From Phormidium ambiguum IAM M-71 (lineage in GTDB: Bacteria > Cyanobacteriota > Cyanobacteriia > Cyanobacteriales > Aerosakkonemataceae): a DNA stretch of 64,000 nucleotides. The position numbers and the translations under genes are program-made. The notes below the pieces were generated by a model. The model was given only the letters and a program-made list of their open reading frames with translations. It was not told where the DNA came from and did no database searches. The stretch's first letter is position 1. Each line of letters starts with the position of its first letter. Positions 27,173 through 36,609 of the stretch are shown one piece after another. Location: assembly GCF_001904725.1 (NCBI RefSeq), contig NZ_MRCE01000005.1:221033-285032 (forward strand). The letters are read 5' to 3'.

Positions 27173-27348
27173 CATGATGAATAGGATTAATCAAAAAAAA
27201 CTTTTTCAGTCTCCAATGACCTATCTTTATTGTATTTAAGCAAACATAACTATTTCATATATTCTTCATCCTTGAAGTGTAGCTAAAACATACTTTAAGG
27301 ATGAAGATTTGATTTTGCGATCGCGTTTGAATTTAAAAGTAGTATCTA

Positions 27349-27466
27349 ATACCAATTCTCTATGAAGATGCGCTTTATTACACCCCCCTCTAGTCCCCCC
27401 TTAGCAAGGGGGGACGGCGTTAGCCGGGGGGTAAATATATTGCAGTTTCATACAGAGACGGTATAA
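27349..27466. repeat. MITE-like element, same ends but different core
   Basis: The left end ATACCAATTCTCTATGAAGA matches the other copies; the right end is CATACAGAGACGGTAT. The core is a different hairpin (CCCCCCTTAGCAAGGGGGG plus GGCGTTAGCC). It lies about 180 bp from the previous copy. Confidence 0.75.
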
Positions 27467-27582
27467 CTTAAAATAAATAGAGTAGAAGAGAAGAGATAGT
27501 TAAATTATTTCTCCCCATCCCCCCATCTCCCTACTTCCCCCTTTCCCCTTTTCCCCTTTTCCCTTTTCCCCCTTTCCCCAAT

Positions 27583-28446
27583 CTATCCTTTTACTCCACT
27601 GCCTAAATCACTGGGAACAATGTATTTTTGCAGAATAATAAATAGTAACAAAATTGGCAGAATAGAAATTACTGAACCAGCCGCAATTAACCGCCAATCT
27701 AAGGAAAATGTTCCGGCTAATCTGGCTACACCTAAAGGCAATGTATAGTATTCTGGTTGGTCAATTACTATTAACGGCCAGAGGAAATCACTCCAAGAAC
27801 CTATGAAGGTAAAAATTGCTAAAGTTACTAATGCGGGACGAATTGCTGGTAACATGACAAACCACCAAATTCCTAATTCGGAACAACCATCCATTCTGGC
27901 GGCTTCTTCTAATTCTTTGGGTACTCCTTGGAAGGCTTGGCGTAATAAGAAAATGCCGAATGCTGAGGCTAAACTGGGAAGGATAATTCCTAAATAGCTA
28001 TTTTTTAAACCTAATTGTACTGTGAGAATATAGAGGGGAATCATCACGATTTGAAAAGGAATCATGATGGTAGAAACAATGAGGGCAAAAATGATGTTTC
28101 TGCCTTTAAATTCTAATCTGGCTAGGGGATAAGCTGCCAAAGCACAAAATAATAAGTTTAAAATAACTGTTAATCCAGCGACTAAGGTGCTGTTAAATAA
28201 GTATTGCCCGAAAGGATTGGTTTGCCAAACTCGGATGAAGTTATCAAAGGTGGGTTGGGTGGGAAAAAATTGTGGGGGGAATTGAAAAATGTTTTCTGCT
28301 GGTGATTTTAAGGCAGTGCTAATTAACCAGAGTAGGGGAAAGAGCATGATTAAGGCGATCGCACTGAGCACGCCATAAATTAAAATATATTTTCCTGTAG
28401 ATGATAAGGGAATTTTAGATTTAAAAATTTGCTGTTTACTTAACAT
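27583..28446 (-). CDS. Carbohydrate ABC transporter permease (MalG-like)
   Basis: 287 residues with six predicted membrane helices starting at about 18-40. The cytosolic EAA loop reads EAARMDGCSELGIWWFVMLP (about 180-199), the contact point for the ATPase. The C-terminus GVARLAGTFSLDWRLIAAG is typical of MalG/UgpE-type inner-membrane components. The substrate is unknown. Its partner permease, binding protein and ATPase are not in the window, so it is an orphan here. It begins 3 bp after the stop of the cyclo-ligase gene, with GGAGA as ribosome site, so the two are cotranscribed. Confidence 0.92.
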   Translation of the reverse strand: MLSKQQIFKSKIPLSSTGKYILIYGVLSAIALIMLFPLLWLISTALKSPAENIFQFPPQFFPTQPTFDNFIRVWQTNPFGQYLFNSTLVAGLTVILNLLFCALAAYPLARLEFKGRNIIFALIVSTIMIPFQIVMIPLYILTVQLGLKNSYLGIILPSLASAFGIFLLRQAFQGVPKELEEAARMDGCSELGIWWFVMLPAIRPALVTLAIFTFIGSWSDFLWPLIVIDQPEYYTLPLGVARLAGTFSLDWRLIAAGSVISILPILLLFIILQKYIVPSDLGSGVKG

Positions 28447-28449
28447 TTT

Positions 28450-29022
28450 TCAGTTGTCTCCGGGAAATTGATTAATAATTTTTAGACCGTTTTCCGTACA
28501 AACTCCGGTTAAAGATCGATCCCATCGATCGATCGGTAACTCTACTAAATAACTAAATTCATAGACAATGCCAATGGTGATTTTGTTTGACCATTCAGGC
28601 AGAGTTAATAAGCGATCGTAAAATCCTGCACCGTAGCCTAATCGATATCCTCTCACATCACAAGCAACCGAAGGAACTAAAATTAAATCAACTTGGCTAG
28701 GGTCAACAATCGGAGACTCAGCAACAGGTTCTAAAATGCCATATTTGTTGGTTTCTAATCGATCTCCGGCTTGCCAAAAGTGCCAAGAAAGTTCTTGATC
28801 GACGCAGCGAGGAAAACCCCAACGCCGAGAATTATCAGTAAATAAGGGTTTTAAGTCTGGTTCTTGGCGAAAACTAAAATAAGCTAAAACGGTTTTTGCT
28901 TCCTTGAAGATTGGGGAAGATTGTAAGTGGGTGCAGATGCGATCGCTTTTTTCCTGCCATTCTGTTTTGAGGAGAGTTTGGCGGATTTTCAGAAGCGATC
29001 GACGTAAACTAGCTTTTTCCAT
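28450..29022 (-). CDS. 5-formyltetrahydrofolate cyclo-ligase
   Basis: 190 residues. The N-terminal RRSLLKIRQTL, central FPRCVDQELSWHFWQAGDRLETNKYGILEP and C-terminal ILVPSVACDVRGYRLGYGAGFYDRLL (the ATP/folate site signature) match the family (MTHFS). It converts 5-formyl-THF to 5,10-methenyl-THF using ATP, salvaging this storage folate in the cytosol. It is the first gene of a two-gene unit with a sugar-ABC permease, a functionally unrelated pairing. Confidence 0.93.
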   Translation of the reverse strand: MEKASLRRSLLKIRQTLLKTEWQEKSDRICTHLQSSPIFKEAKTVLAYFSFRQEPDLKPLFTDNSRRWGFPRCVDQELSWHFWQAGDRLETNKYGILEPVAESPIVDPSQVDLILVPSVACDVRGYRLGYGAGFYDRLLTLPEWSNKITIGIVYEFSYLVELPIDRWDRSLTGVCTENGLKIINQFPGDN

Positions 29023-29263
29023 TCAGTAATTTTTCAAAAATGAATTACTCGATAGTTTAAGATTTCCAGAAATCAAGATTAACATAGGAATGTTAACAAT
29101 TGAAATTCTTGGCCATAAAACTAGGGTTTCGCAAATTTCAGTATTAAATAAGGAAAAGTCATTAAAGTGTTAAACTTACTTTTTCAAATATTTTAATTTT
29201 GCTGAAAAAAACCTAGTAAAATCAAGCCAAGTGGCTAATACTACTGATATTTACGGTAAACCA

Positions 29264-30325
29264 ATGACTAACTCATTAATCCCAGTAATCCTAGCAGGTG
29301 GCAAAGGTGAACGTTTTTGGCCCCTTAGTCGGAAACAACGTCCGAAACAGTTTTTAAGTTTAGATGGTAGTGGGAAAAGTCTTTTGCAAGCAACTGCTCA
29401 GAGATTATTATCAGTTGCAGGTGGTTGGGATAAATTATGGGTTTGTACTTCTAAAATTTTAGCTGAAGGTGTGAAAGAACAACTTCCCGAATTACCAGAA
29501 GAAAATTTATTAGTAGAACCAGAAGGAAGAGATACTGCACCCGCAGTTGCTTGGACAACTTTAGAAATTGCTAATCGTTATGGTAATGATACAGTGGTTG
29601 GTTTTTTTCCTGCCGATCATTGGATTGCAGATGAAGCAGCTTATAAACAAACTTTAGAAGATGCGGCTACATTGGCAAAAGAAAAAGAGGCAATTGTTAC
29701 TTTAGGAATTAAACCAAATCAACCTTCTACTGGTTACGGTTATATTGAACAAGGTGAGGCTGAAGGTACTTTTGGTCAGTCATTGGTTTATCGGGTAAAT
29801 CGATTTACAGAAAAACCCGATCGCCAAACAGCAGAAGAGTTTTTGGCGACTGGGAGATTTAGTTGGAACAGTGGAATGTTTGTTTTTCGGGTGGGAGTTG
29901 TGATTCAAGAATTAGCAATTCACGCTTCCGAAATTCTCACTCCTTTAAAAGAACAAGGAATTGCAGCTTATCCTCAATTACCAAAGAAAAGTATTGACTA
30001 TGCTTTAATGGAAAAAACTAATTTGGCTTATGTAATTCCGGCGGCTTTTGGGTGGGATGATTTGGGTGATTGGAATGCGATCGAACGTTTGTTGAAAGGC
30101 AATAATCCAAATGTGGAATTAGCAACTCATGTCGGTATGGATACCCAGGGAACAGTCCTTTATGCTGAAGGTGAAGACGAAGTAATTGTTACTATTGGGT
30201 TGGAAGATGTGGTGGTAGTGCGCGATCGTAATGTCACTTTAATTGTCAAAAAAGAACGTACTCAGGAGATTAAGCAAGTCCTGAAAAAAATTCAAGAAGA
30301 CCCGAGATTTACTCATCTTTTGTAA
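29264..30325 (+). CDS. manC: Mannose-1-phosphate guanylyltransferase
   Basis: 353 residues from ATG 29264; an in-frame GTG at 29231 would add 11. The nucleotidyltransferase signature is LAGGKGERFWPLSRKQRPKQ (10-29), followed by EPEGRDTAPAVAW, FFPADHWI, GYGYIEQGE, FTEKPDRQTAEEF, WNSGMFVFR and FGWDDLGDWNAIERL. It forms GDP-mannose from mannose-1-P and GTP for glycans. The length shows a single-domain enzyme without the C-terminal isomerase of bifunctional ManC/AlgA proteins. It is monocistronic, ended by a strong terminator at 30355. Confidence 0.93.
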   Translation: MTNSLIPVILAGGKGERFWPLSRKQRPKQFLSLDGSGKSLLQATAQRLLSVAGGWDKLWVCTSKILAEGVKEQLPELPEENLLVEPEGRDTAPAVAWTTLEIANRYGNDTVVGFFPADHWIADEAAYKQTLEDAATLAKEKEAIVTLGIKPNQPSTGYGYIEQGEAEGTFGQSLVYRVNRFTEKPDRQTAEEFLATGRFSWNSGMFVFRVGVVIQELAIHASEILTPLKEQGIAAYPQLPKKSIDYALMEKTNLAYVIPAAFGWDDLGDWNAIERLLKGNNPNVELATHVGMDTQGTVLYAEGEDEVIVTIGLEDVVVVRDRNVTLIVKKERTQEIKQVLKKIQEDPRFTHLL

Positions 30326-30354
30326 AATTTTAAAATCTCAAAAGATACACATTT

Positions 30355-30390
30355 TCAGCTTGGGTTACAATTAACCCAAGCTGATTTTCT
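30355..30390. terminator. Terminator after the GDP-mannose gene
   Basis: TCAGCTTGGGTTA (30355-30367) is perfectly inverted at 30372-30384 with a four-base loop, then TTTTCTT. It lies between convergent genes and probably works in both directions. Confidence 0.9.
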
Positions 30391-30398
30391 TGTGAAAT

Positions 30399-32855
30399 TT
30401 ATGTATTTACCAAATGTTCTTCCAGTAATTTGACAATTTCGCGGTCTTCAAATTGGCTAACTAATTCTAAAATGCGATCGATAAAAACCGCATATTTATG
30501 ATCTAATTCACTAATCCGTTGAGCTTCCACTTCGATCGCTGCAATATCACCTATTTTTGCCATTTGATACAATTTCTCTAATTCCTCTGCTGGTGGTACA
30601 ACCAAATTTTGTGTACTTACAACAGCAGTTGCTTCTACTATTGGAGATGGCCGATTTTCTTTTTCATATATCCACTGCAAATTAAGATATTTCTGTAAGT
30701 AAGAAAGCAGTTTTTCCAAATCGATTGGCTTACTTAGAAATTCATTACAACCCATTGCAATACTTTTGTCTTGGTATTCATTTAACACGCTAGCACTAGA
30801 AGCAATGATGATGGTATTTTGAAATTCTGGCGATTGTCGCAAGCGGCGGGTAAATTCAAAGCCATCTAAAACTGGCATTACTAAATCGGTAATAATTAAA
30901 TCTGGTTGAAAGGTAGTAGCCACAGTAAAACCTACTTCACCATTATGAGCTTCTGCACATTCAAAACCCAAAGATTCAAGCAGTTCTAATAATACAATTC
31001 GATTAACTTGTTTATCATCTAACACCAAAATTTTCTGCCGCTTACCAGCATAACCAACTATTTTTCCTTGTTCGTTGCTAGCCGCAGAATTTATCCATTC
31101 TGTTGCTACAGGAAAGGTCACATCAAACCAAAACCTACTGCCAACATTAGGAGTACTTTCTATTTGAATACTACTACCCATTAAATTCACGATTTTTTGA
31201 CTAATAGCTAATCCTAATCCAGTACCTTCAGTGCGACGCGAATTTGAGCCAGCTTGTTCAAAAGGCAGAAAAATATGTTCTAATTGTTCTGGGGAAATAC
31301 CTACTCCAGTGTCTTCCACAGAAAAACGAATTAATGCGGTGTTGACGGCTGGATGAGAATTGCGATCGAGCAAATTAACCAGAAAGTTAATATGACCTCG
31401 ATCGGTAAATTTGATCGCATTTCCTAACAGATTAATTAAAACTTGGCGCAGACGCTTATCATCTGCTCGAATTCCTATTGGTAAATTTGGATCGCCATAA
31501 TAATTAAAGCCAATATCTTTTTGTTCGGCACGAATTCGAGACATTTCTACTGCGGCTGACAAAAAAGACGGCAAATGAAACTCTTTCGGATAAAGCTCCA
31601 TGCGACGAGCTTCAATTTTTGATAAATCCAGAATATCATTAATTAGATTGAGTAAGTGATTACCGCATTGATAAATCACATCAATGCTAGAACGATGTAA
31701 GTTTAAATCAGTAGCTCGCGCTAAAATTTGAGCATATCCTAAAATACCGTTAAGAGGTGTCCTCAATTCGTGACTCATATTAGCTAAAAATTCGCTTTTA
31801 GCGCGATTGGCAATTTCTGCTGCTTCTTTAGATTCTCTTAGTTGGGCTGTGCGTTTTTCAACGGTAATTTCTAACTCTTCTTTGGCTTTTAATAACTTAA
31901 TTTCTGCTTCTTTTCTTTCAATAATTACGGCAGCTAAAATTAAAGTAGTAACGGTAATTACACCGATAAAAGTTTGGAGTAATAATAAGGTTTCATTTAA
32001 GCTAGTTTGATTAAATGAAGTATTTCCTCGTACTGCTCCCATAATGGCGATCGCAGATACTAAAAAAATCGCTGTTGCTACCCCTTTTTGTCCAAATCTA
32101 AATGCTGCCCACACTAATAAAGGAACTAGCATATATTCCACTGGATAATTATAGCCAAAAGCAATTTGACCAATTACTAACATTAAAAATAACCAAATAC
32201 TAACTTCTATAATTGATTGAGATTTCCGTTTCAATAAAGTAGGTAAAGTGTTTATATTGTTTGTTTGTGGGAATAATCCCGAACTATTTGGCTGACTCAA
32301 AATTAGAATAAACGGTGCAAATACCAAAACACCCATTAAATCTCCTAACCAAAAAGTTAGCCAAGTATTAGCATATTCTGTTAAATTAATAAAATTGCAT
32401 AAGTACATGGTAGTTACGCCAAATATTGGACTAACCATGCAGCTAAAAAATTCAATACTGGTAAACTTAAAGACGTTTTCAGATGTATCAAAAATTCGGA
32501 TTGATTTAATAAATTTTCTAATTAAAATAGCGCCAACTAATGCTTGTAATACTGAACCGATCGCAATTCCAATTCCGGCTACAATCGACATTTCAAACAA
32601 GCGAGTATTCGTAATAAAAGCTAGAGTTGCGGCAATAAATGCCCCGCACCAAATCCCACACCAAATATCGTATCCAAAAATTAAAAAACATACTAAAGCA
32701 ATTCCCGAAGGAGGATAAACTGGGGTGACAAAGCCTGGGGGAATTGCTAATGATTGACCGAGTTTAGCAGTTATATAATAAACAATGGCGATTCCGATCG
32801 CTAATAACAGCCTATTAGCAGATTTAGGAAATAATTGACGCGACAAATTCAGCAT
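30399..32855 (-). CDS. MASE1 hybrid histidine kinase/response regulator
   Basis: 818 residues with an AGGAGA ribosome site. The N-terminus (about 15-310) has eight or more membrane helices of MASE1 type ([28 protein letters not shown]). Then a coiled coil, HisKA with [10 protein letters not shown] (His362), HATPase ([24 protein letters not shown]), a receiver with Asp657 ([10 protein letters not shown]), and a C-terminal helical tail beginning [18 protein letters not shown]. The tail is homologous to that of the kinase at 50099 and lacks a canonical HPt histidine motif. It lies 31 bp downstream of a REC-kinase gene and is surely cotranscribed with it. Confidence 0.93.
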   Translation of the reverse strand: MLNLSRQLFPKSANRLLLAIGIAIVYYITAKLGQSLAIPPGFVTPVYPPSGIALVCFLIFGYDIWCGIWCGAFIAATLAFITNTRLFEMSIVAGIGIAIGSVLQALVGAILIRKFIKSIRIFDTSENVFKFTSIEFFSCMVSPIFGVTTMYLCNFINLTEYANTWLTFWLGDLMGVLVFAPFILILSQPNSSGLFPQTNNINTLPTLLKRKSQSIIEVSIWLFLMLVIGQIAFGYNYPVEYMLVPLLVWAAFRFGQKGVATAIFLVSAIAIMGAVRGNTSFNQTSLNETLLLLQTFIGVITVTTLILAAVIIERKEAEIKLLKAKEELEITVEKRTAQLRESKEAAEIANRAKSEFLANMSHELRTPLNGILGYAQILARATDLNLHRSSIDVIYQCGNHLLNLINDILDLSKIEARRMELYPKEFHLPSFLSAAVEMSRIRAEQKDIGFNYYGDPNLPIGIRADDKRLRQVLINLLGNAIKFTDRGHINFLVNLLDRNSHPAVNTALIRFSVEDTGVGISPEQLEHIFLPFEQAGSNSRRTEGTGLGLAISQKIVNLMGSSIQIESTPNVGSRFWFDVTFPVATEWINSAASNEQGKIVGYAGKRQKILVLDDKQVNRIVLLELLESLGFECAEAHNGEVGFTVATTFQPDLIITDLVMPVLDGFEFTRRLRQSPEFQNTIIIASSASVLNEYQDKSIAMGCNEFLSKPIDLEKLLSYLQKYLNLQWIYEKENRPSPIVEATAVVSTQNLVVPPAEELEKLYQMAKIGDIAAIEVEAQRISELDHKYAVFIDRILELVSQFEDREIVKLLEEHLVNT

Positions 32856-32886
32856 AATTGAAATCTCCTAAATGATTTACTAAATT

Positions 32887-34203
32887 TTATTTGATAGGTA
32901 AGGTAACAGTAAATTCTGTTCCTTTCCCTGGAGTAGAAACAAAGTCGATCGTTCCCCCATGCTTTTCTTCTACTATATGACGAGAAATTGTCATTCCTAA
33001 ACCCGTTCCTTTAGTAATTATTTTAGTAGTAAAAAACTGTTCAAATATTCTTGATTGATTTTCCTGTTTGATTCCACTACCATTATCTTGAATTGAAATA
33101 ATTACTTGCTCATTTTCTTTGTCTAATTTTGTCCGAATAATAATTCGATTAGGATTGGCTTTAATTTCGGCAAAACTACGCCCAATATTAGATTCTTCTA
33201 CTGCATCGATCGCATTTGCCACTAAATTCATAAATACCTGATTCAAAGACCCAGGGTAACAATTAATTTCTGGTAAAGTATCATATTCTTTAATCACTTC
33301 TATTGCCGGACGAACTTCGTTAGCTTTCAAGCGATGCTTAAACAACAATAAAGTACTTTCTAACCCTTCATGAGGATTGAATAGTAACTTACTTTGTGCA
33401 TCACTACGGGAAAAAGTTCGCATAGACTGATTAATTTCGGAAATACGCTTGGTTCCTTCTTTCATGGAATCAATTAAATTGAGCAAATCACTCATAATGT
33501 AATTTAGCTCAACAGCTTCTATTTTTTCTGTAATTTCTTGTACAGGATTTGGGTAATTTTTTTGATATAAATCGATCACGTTGATTAACTCCTTAACATA
33601 ATCATGAGCATATTTGAGATTGCCGTCAATAAAATTAATTGGATTGTTAATTTCGTGAGTTATGCCCGCAATCAATTGTCCTAAAAAAGACATTTTTTCG
33701 TTGAAAATTAGTTGGGTTTGTGCTTTTTGTAAAGCAGCAGTACGCTCTTCTACTTTTTGTTCCAATAATTCATTCATTTCATATAAATGATTATTCTTTT
33801 CTTCTAACTCTTTCGTCAGACGGCTTAGCTTCAAATGAAGATTAATACGTGCTAATAGTTCGTCTGGTTGAAATGGTTTTGTAATGTAATCTACTGCTCC
33901 CAATGACAAGCCTTTAACTTTATTTTCATTTTCGGATAAAGCTGTCATAAAAATTATTGGTAGGTCTTGATATTTAGGTTGACTTTTAATAATCTGACAA
34001 GTAGTAAATCCATCTATTCCTGGCATCATTACGTCCAGCAAAACTAAATCTGGATTAGCAACTTCCAACTTTTCGATCGCGCTTTGACCATCTTTGGCAA
34101 CTAAAATTCTAAATCCCTGGTCTTTCAATAGATCGTAAAGAAGTTTAATATTAGTAGGATTATCATCAACAATTAGCAGTGTATTAGGTTCTGGTAATTT
34201 CAT
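32887..34203 (-). CDS. Receiver-histidine kinase fusion (paralogue 1)
   Basis: 438 residues. An N-terminal receiver (about 6-122) has Asp57 in LDVMMPGIDG and YITKPFQ. A coiled coil (about 125-165) leads to a HisKA domain with LIAGITHEINNPINF (His183) and a HATPase with NLVANAIDAV, DNGSGI and GTGLGMTIS. Such REC-HK proteins take phosphate or a signal from an upstream hybrid kinase. It is the first gene of a two-gene unit with the MASE1 hybrid kinase. The gene at 48743 is a close paralogue. An AGGAAA ribosome site precedes it. Confidence 0.92.
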   Translation of the reverse strand: MKLPEPNTLLIVDDNPTNIKLLYDLLKDQGFRILVAKDGQSAIEKLEVANPDLVLLDVMMPGIDGFTTCQIIKSQPKYQDLPIIFMTALSENENKVKGLSLGAVDYITKPFQPDELLARINLHLKLSRLTKELEEKNNHLYEMNELLEQKVEERTAALQKAQTQLIFNEKMSFLGQLIAGITHEINNPINFIDGNLKYAHDYVKELINVIDLYQKNYPNPVQEITEKIEAVELNYIMSDLLNLIDSMKEGTKRISEINQSMRTFSRSDAQSKLLFNPHEGLESTLLLFKHRLKANEVRPAIEVIKEYDTLPEINCYPGSLNQVFMNLVANAIDAVEESNIGRSFAEIKANPNRIIIRTKLDKENEQVIISIQDNGSGIKQENQSRIFEQFFTTKIITKGTGLGMTISRHIVEEKHGGTIDFVSTPGKGTEFTVTLPIK

Positions 34204-34762
34204 ATTTCTAATTTCCTCAATAATGACAATTTAAATAAATCCCTTGTTTCTTTGATTGAAAAGCTTATATATATTGTTACTTTGTCTCTCCTATCATTTC
34301 GTAAAAGTAGCTAAGTGTAATTTACATTATTTGAATAAAATTAGCCCAAAAGTATAGATAATTTAAGGATAATTTAAGCAAAACGGAAACGTAATGAAAT
34401 AATCCTTATTTGTCCTCTAAATTTAATAGTACACCAAATCCAGATTGATATAAAATATCTGTGCAATTGACCTTAATCAAATAAGACTACTTACTGAGTC
34501 GCTAAATCAGTGATTTTGGGTACTGACGGATGAAGAATCTGAAATCTCTGTGTTAATGTTACAGTACATAAGTGCTATGAGAGATAAAAATTAGCAATGG
34601 GAATAAAACTAATACAGGATGGTGGAAATAATCATTACAGGGACAAATAAGTTAAAAAGCTTTGTCAGCATCTTTATTCCTGCTTTTTCTTCTGTTAACC
34701 TTCTTATACTAATTACTTTCACGCCTTATTAATCACCTATCAGCAACTACTAAATACCAATT
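34204..34762. other. Long intergenic region, nothing recognised
   Basis: This 559-bp AT-rich stretch separates two divergent genes. I found no repeat, RNA or gene that I can support. It probably holds the promoters of the REC-kinase unit and of the ABC1 kinase gene. Confidence 0.5.
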
Positions 34763-36409
34763 ATGTTTTTAACTCAAACTGTTTCCCGTCAAAGAGATAT
34801 TGCTGAAGTTGTTTTCCGCAATGGTTGGGGTTATATGCGGGGTTTGTTGACTGGTGGTAGCACAGAAAACCCACAGTTGCCCACTCCGGCTGTTTTACGG
34901 AAAATTTTCATAGAATTAGGGCCTGTTTATGTCAAATTAGGACAATTGTTGAGTACCCGTCCCGATCTTTTACCAGCATCATATATTGAAGAATTATCAA
35001 GCTTACAAAGTTCAGTTCCTGCTGTTTCTTGGCAAGAAATGGAAGGAGTTTTGCGAAAAGAATTAAAACAGCCATTAGAAGAAATTTTTAGTTTTGTGAA
35101 TACCGAACCGATCGCAGCCGGATCGATCGCGCAAACTCATCGTGCTAAATTAATGGATGGACGAGAAGTAGCCTTAAAAATTCAGCGCCCCGGAATTGAT
35201 GTAATCATTGAACAAGATACATTTTTAATTCGAGGTTTAGCGGAATTAGTCGATCGCACAGAAATCGGACAAACTTACGACATCAAAGGTTTAGCCGACG
35301 AATTTACCAAAGCTTTAAGAGACGAATTAGACTTTACCTTAGAAGCCAGCTACACTAAACAGCTGCGACAAAATATGTCCACCAGTCGCTGGTTTAACCC
35401 CCAAGAATTAGTCATCCCTGAAGTTTATTGGGATTTAACCACCCGCAAATTATTAGTATTAGAATGGTTAGACGGAGACCCACTTTTAACCGCTACTTTT
35501 AATCAAGAAAATACCATTCCTCCAGAAGATAAAAGAAGGGAAATCACTAGATTATTATTTCGCGCTTTTATTCAACAACTTTATGTAGATGGATTTTTTC
35601 ACGCCGATCCTCACCCCGGCAATTTCTTCTATTTAAAAGACGGTCGAATTGCGTTATTAGATTGCGGTTTGGTTGGGCGTTTAGACCCTCGCAGCCAGCG
35701 CATTTTAACCGAAATGATTTTAGCAATTGTTGACATGGACGCACAACGTTGCACTCAATTAACTCTACAATTAGCTGATTCTGCCGAACCTGAAAAGTTA
35801 GTAAATTTGGAAATTTCTTATGAACGAATGTTGCGGAAATATTACAACTTAAGTTTATCTAAAATTAGTTTTGCTCAGGTATTTTATGAAGTGTTACAGA
35901 TAGCTAGAGAAAATAAAATTAGATTACCTAGTAATATGGGTTTATATGCAAAAACTGTGGCTAATCTAGAAGGATCGGCTAGACTTTTCGATCCAGAAGT
36001 AAATTTGTTAGATGAAATTAAACCATTAATGACAGATTTATTTCAACGTCAATTATTAGGAGAAAATCCCGTACAAACCTTATTAAGAGCAGCTTTAGAT
36101 ATTAAAAGTTTGTCGTTAGAATCTCCTCGACAAATTGAGTTACTTTTAGATAGATTGAGTTCTGAATCTTTGAAGTGGAATTTAGCTATTAAAGACTTCG
36201 ATGGATTGCGGCGAAGTTTAGATGTTTCCGCTAATCGGTTGTCTTTTAGTATTGTAGTTGGTTCGTTAATTATTGGTGCGGCGATTATTTCTTCTCAAGG
36301 GCAAACGAGTCAGTTTTCGGTTTTGAGTAATGCTTTATTTGGGGTGGCGAGTTTTTTGGGTTTGTGGTTGATTATTAGTATTTTAAGGTCGGGAAGATTG
36401 CGATCTTAG
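34763..36409 (+). CDS. ABC1/UbiB family atypical kinase
   Basis: 548 residues. The family block reads LGPVYVKLGQLLSTRPDLLP (about 53-72), followed by the KxGQ motif, PIAAGSIAQTH (Ala-rich nucleotide loop), EVALKIQRPGI (catalytic Lys), ELDFTLEASYTKQL, VDGFFHADPHPGNFF (catalytic DPHPGN) and LLDCGLVGRLD (metal site). A C-terminal pair of membrane helices is present (about 495-545). Relatives support ubiquinone or plastoquinone synthesis and lipid handling. It stands alone on its strand; no obvious ribosome site precedes the ATG. Confidence 0.93.
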   Translation: MFLTQTVSRQRDIAEVVFRNGWGYMRGLLTGGSTENPQLPTPAVLRKIFIELGPVYVKLGQLLSTRPDLLPASYIEELSSLQSSVPAVSWQEMEGVLRKELKQPLEEIFSFVNTEPIAAGSIAQTHRAKLMDGREVALKIQRPGIDVIIEQDTFLIRGLAELVDRTEIGQTYDIKGLADEFTKALRDELDFTLEASYTKQLRQNMSTSRWFNPQELVIPEVYWDLTTRKLLVLEWLDGDPLLTATFNQENTIPPEDKRREITRLLFRAFIQQLYVDGFFHADPHPGNFFYLKDGRIALLDCGLVGRLDPRSQRILTEMILAIVDMDAQRCTQLTLQLADSAEPEKLVNLEISYERMLRKYYNLSLSKISFAQVFYEVLQIARENKIRLPSNMGLYAKTVANLEGSARLFDPEVNLLDEIKPLMTDLFQRQLLGENPVQTLLRAALDIKSLSLESPRQIELLLDRLSSESLKWNLAIKDFDGLRRSLDVSANRLSFSIVVGSLIIGAAIISSQGQTSQFSVLSNALFGVASFLGLWLIISILRSGRLRS

Positions 36410-36609
36410 GGTTTAATTAAAATTGCGAGCAATAGCAGCAAAGAAGCTACATAGAATTAATTATTGGAATAATCGAGCTTAGTTTATTCATTTCTTATGT
36501 TTAATAAACATAGATTAATATGTTATATAAAAAAAGAAATCCCTCCTAATTAACCTTTAGATTTAAAGCTATAGTTGTTTTGTTGATATTCTTGATTTCT
36601 TTTTGGCTT

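Larger units (their letters stand above)
27040..27582. other. Repeat-filled spacer
   Basis: No gene is seen. The stretch holds two MITE-like elements (27067-27172 and 27349-27466) and a C/T-rich run at about 27510-27578 made of CCCCTTTT-like units, which abuts the 3' end of the ABC permease gene. Confidence 0.6.

Noticed and set aside
30420..30620. C-terminal tail of the MASE1 hybrid kinase as an HPt domain
   Set aside because: Helical, but no conserved HxxKG-type phospho-histidine motif; the tail of its paralogue has no histidine at the matching place.
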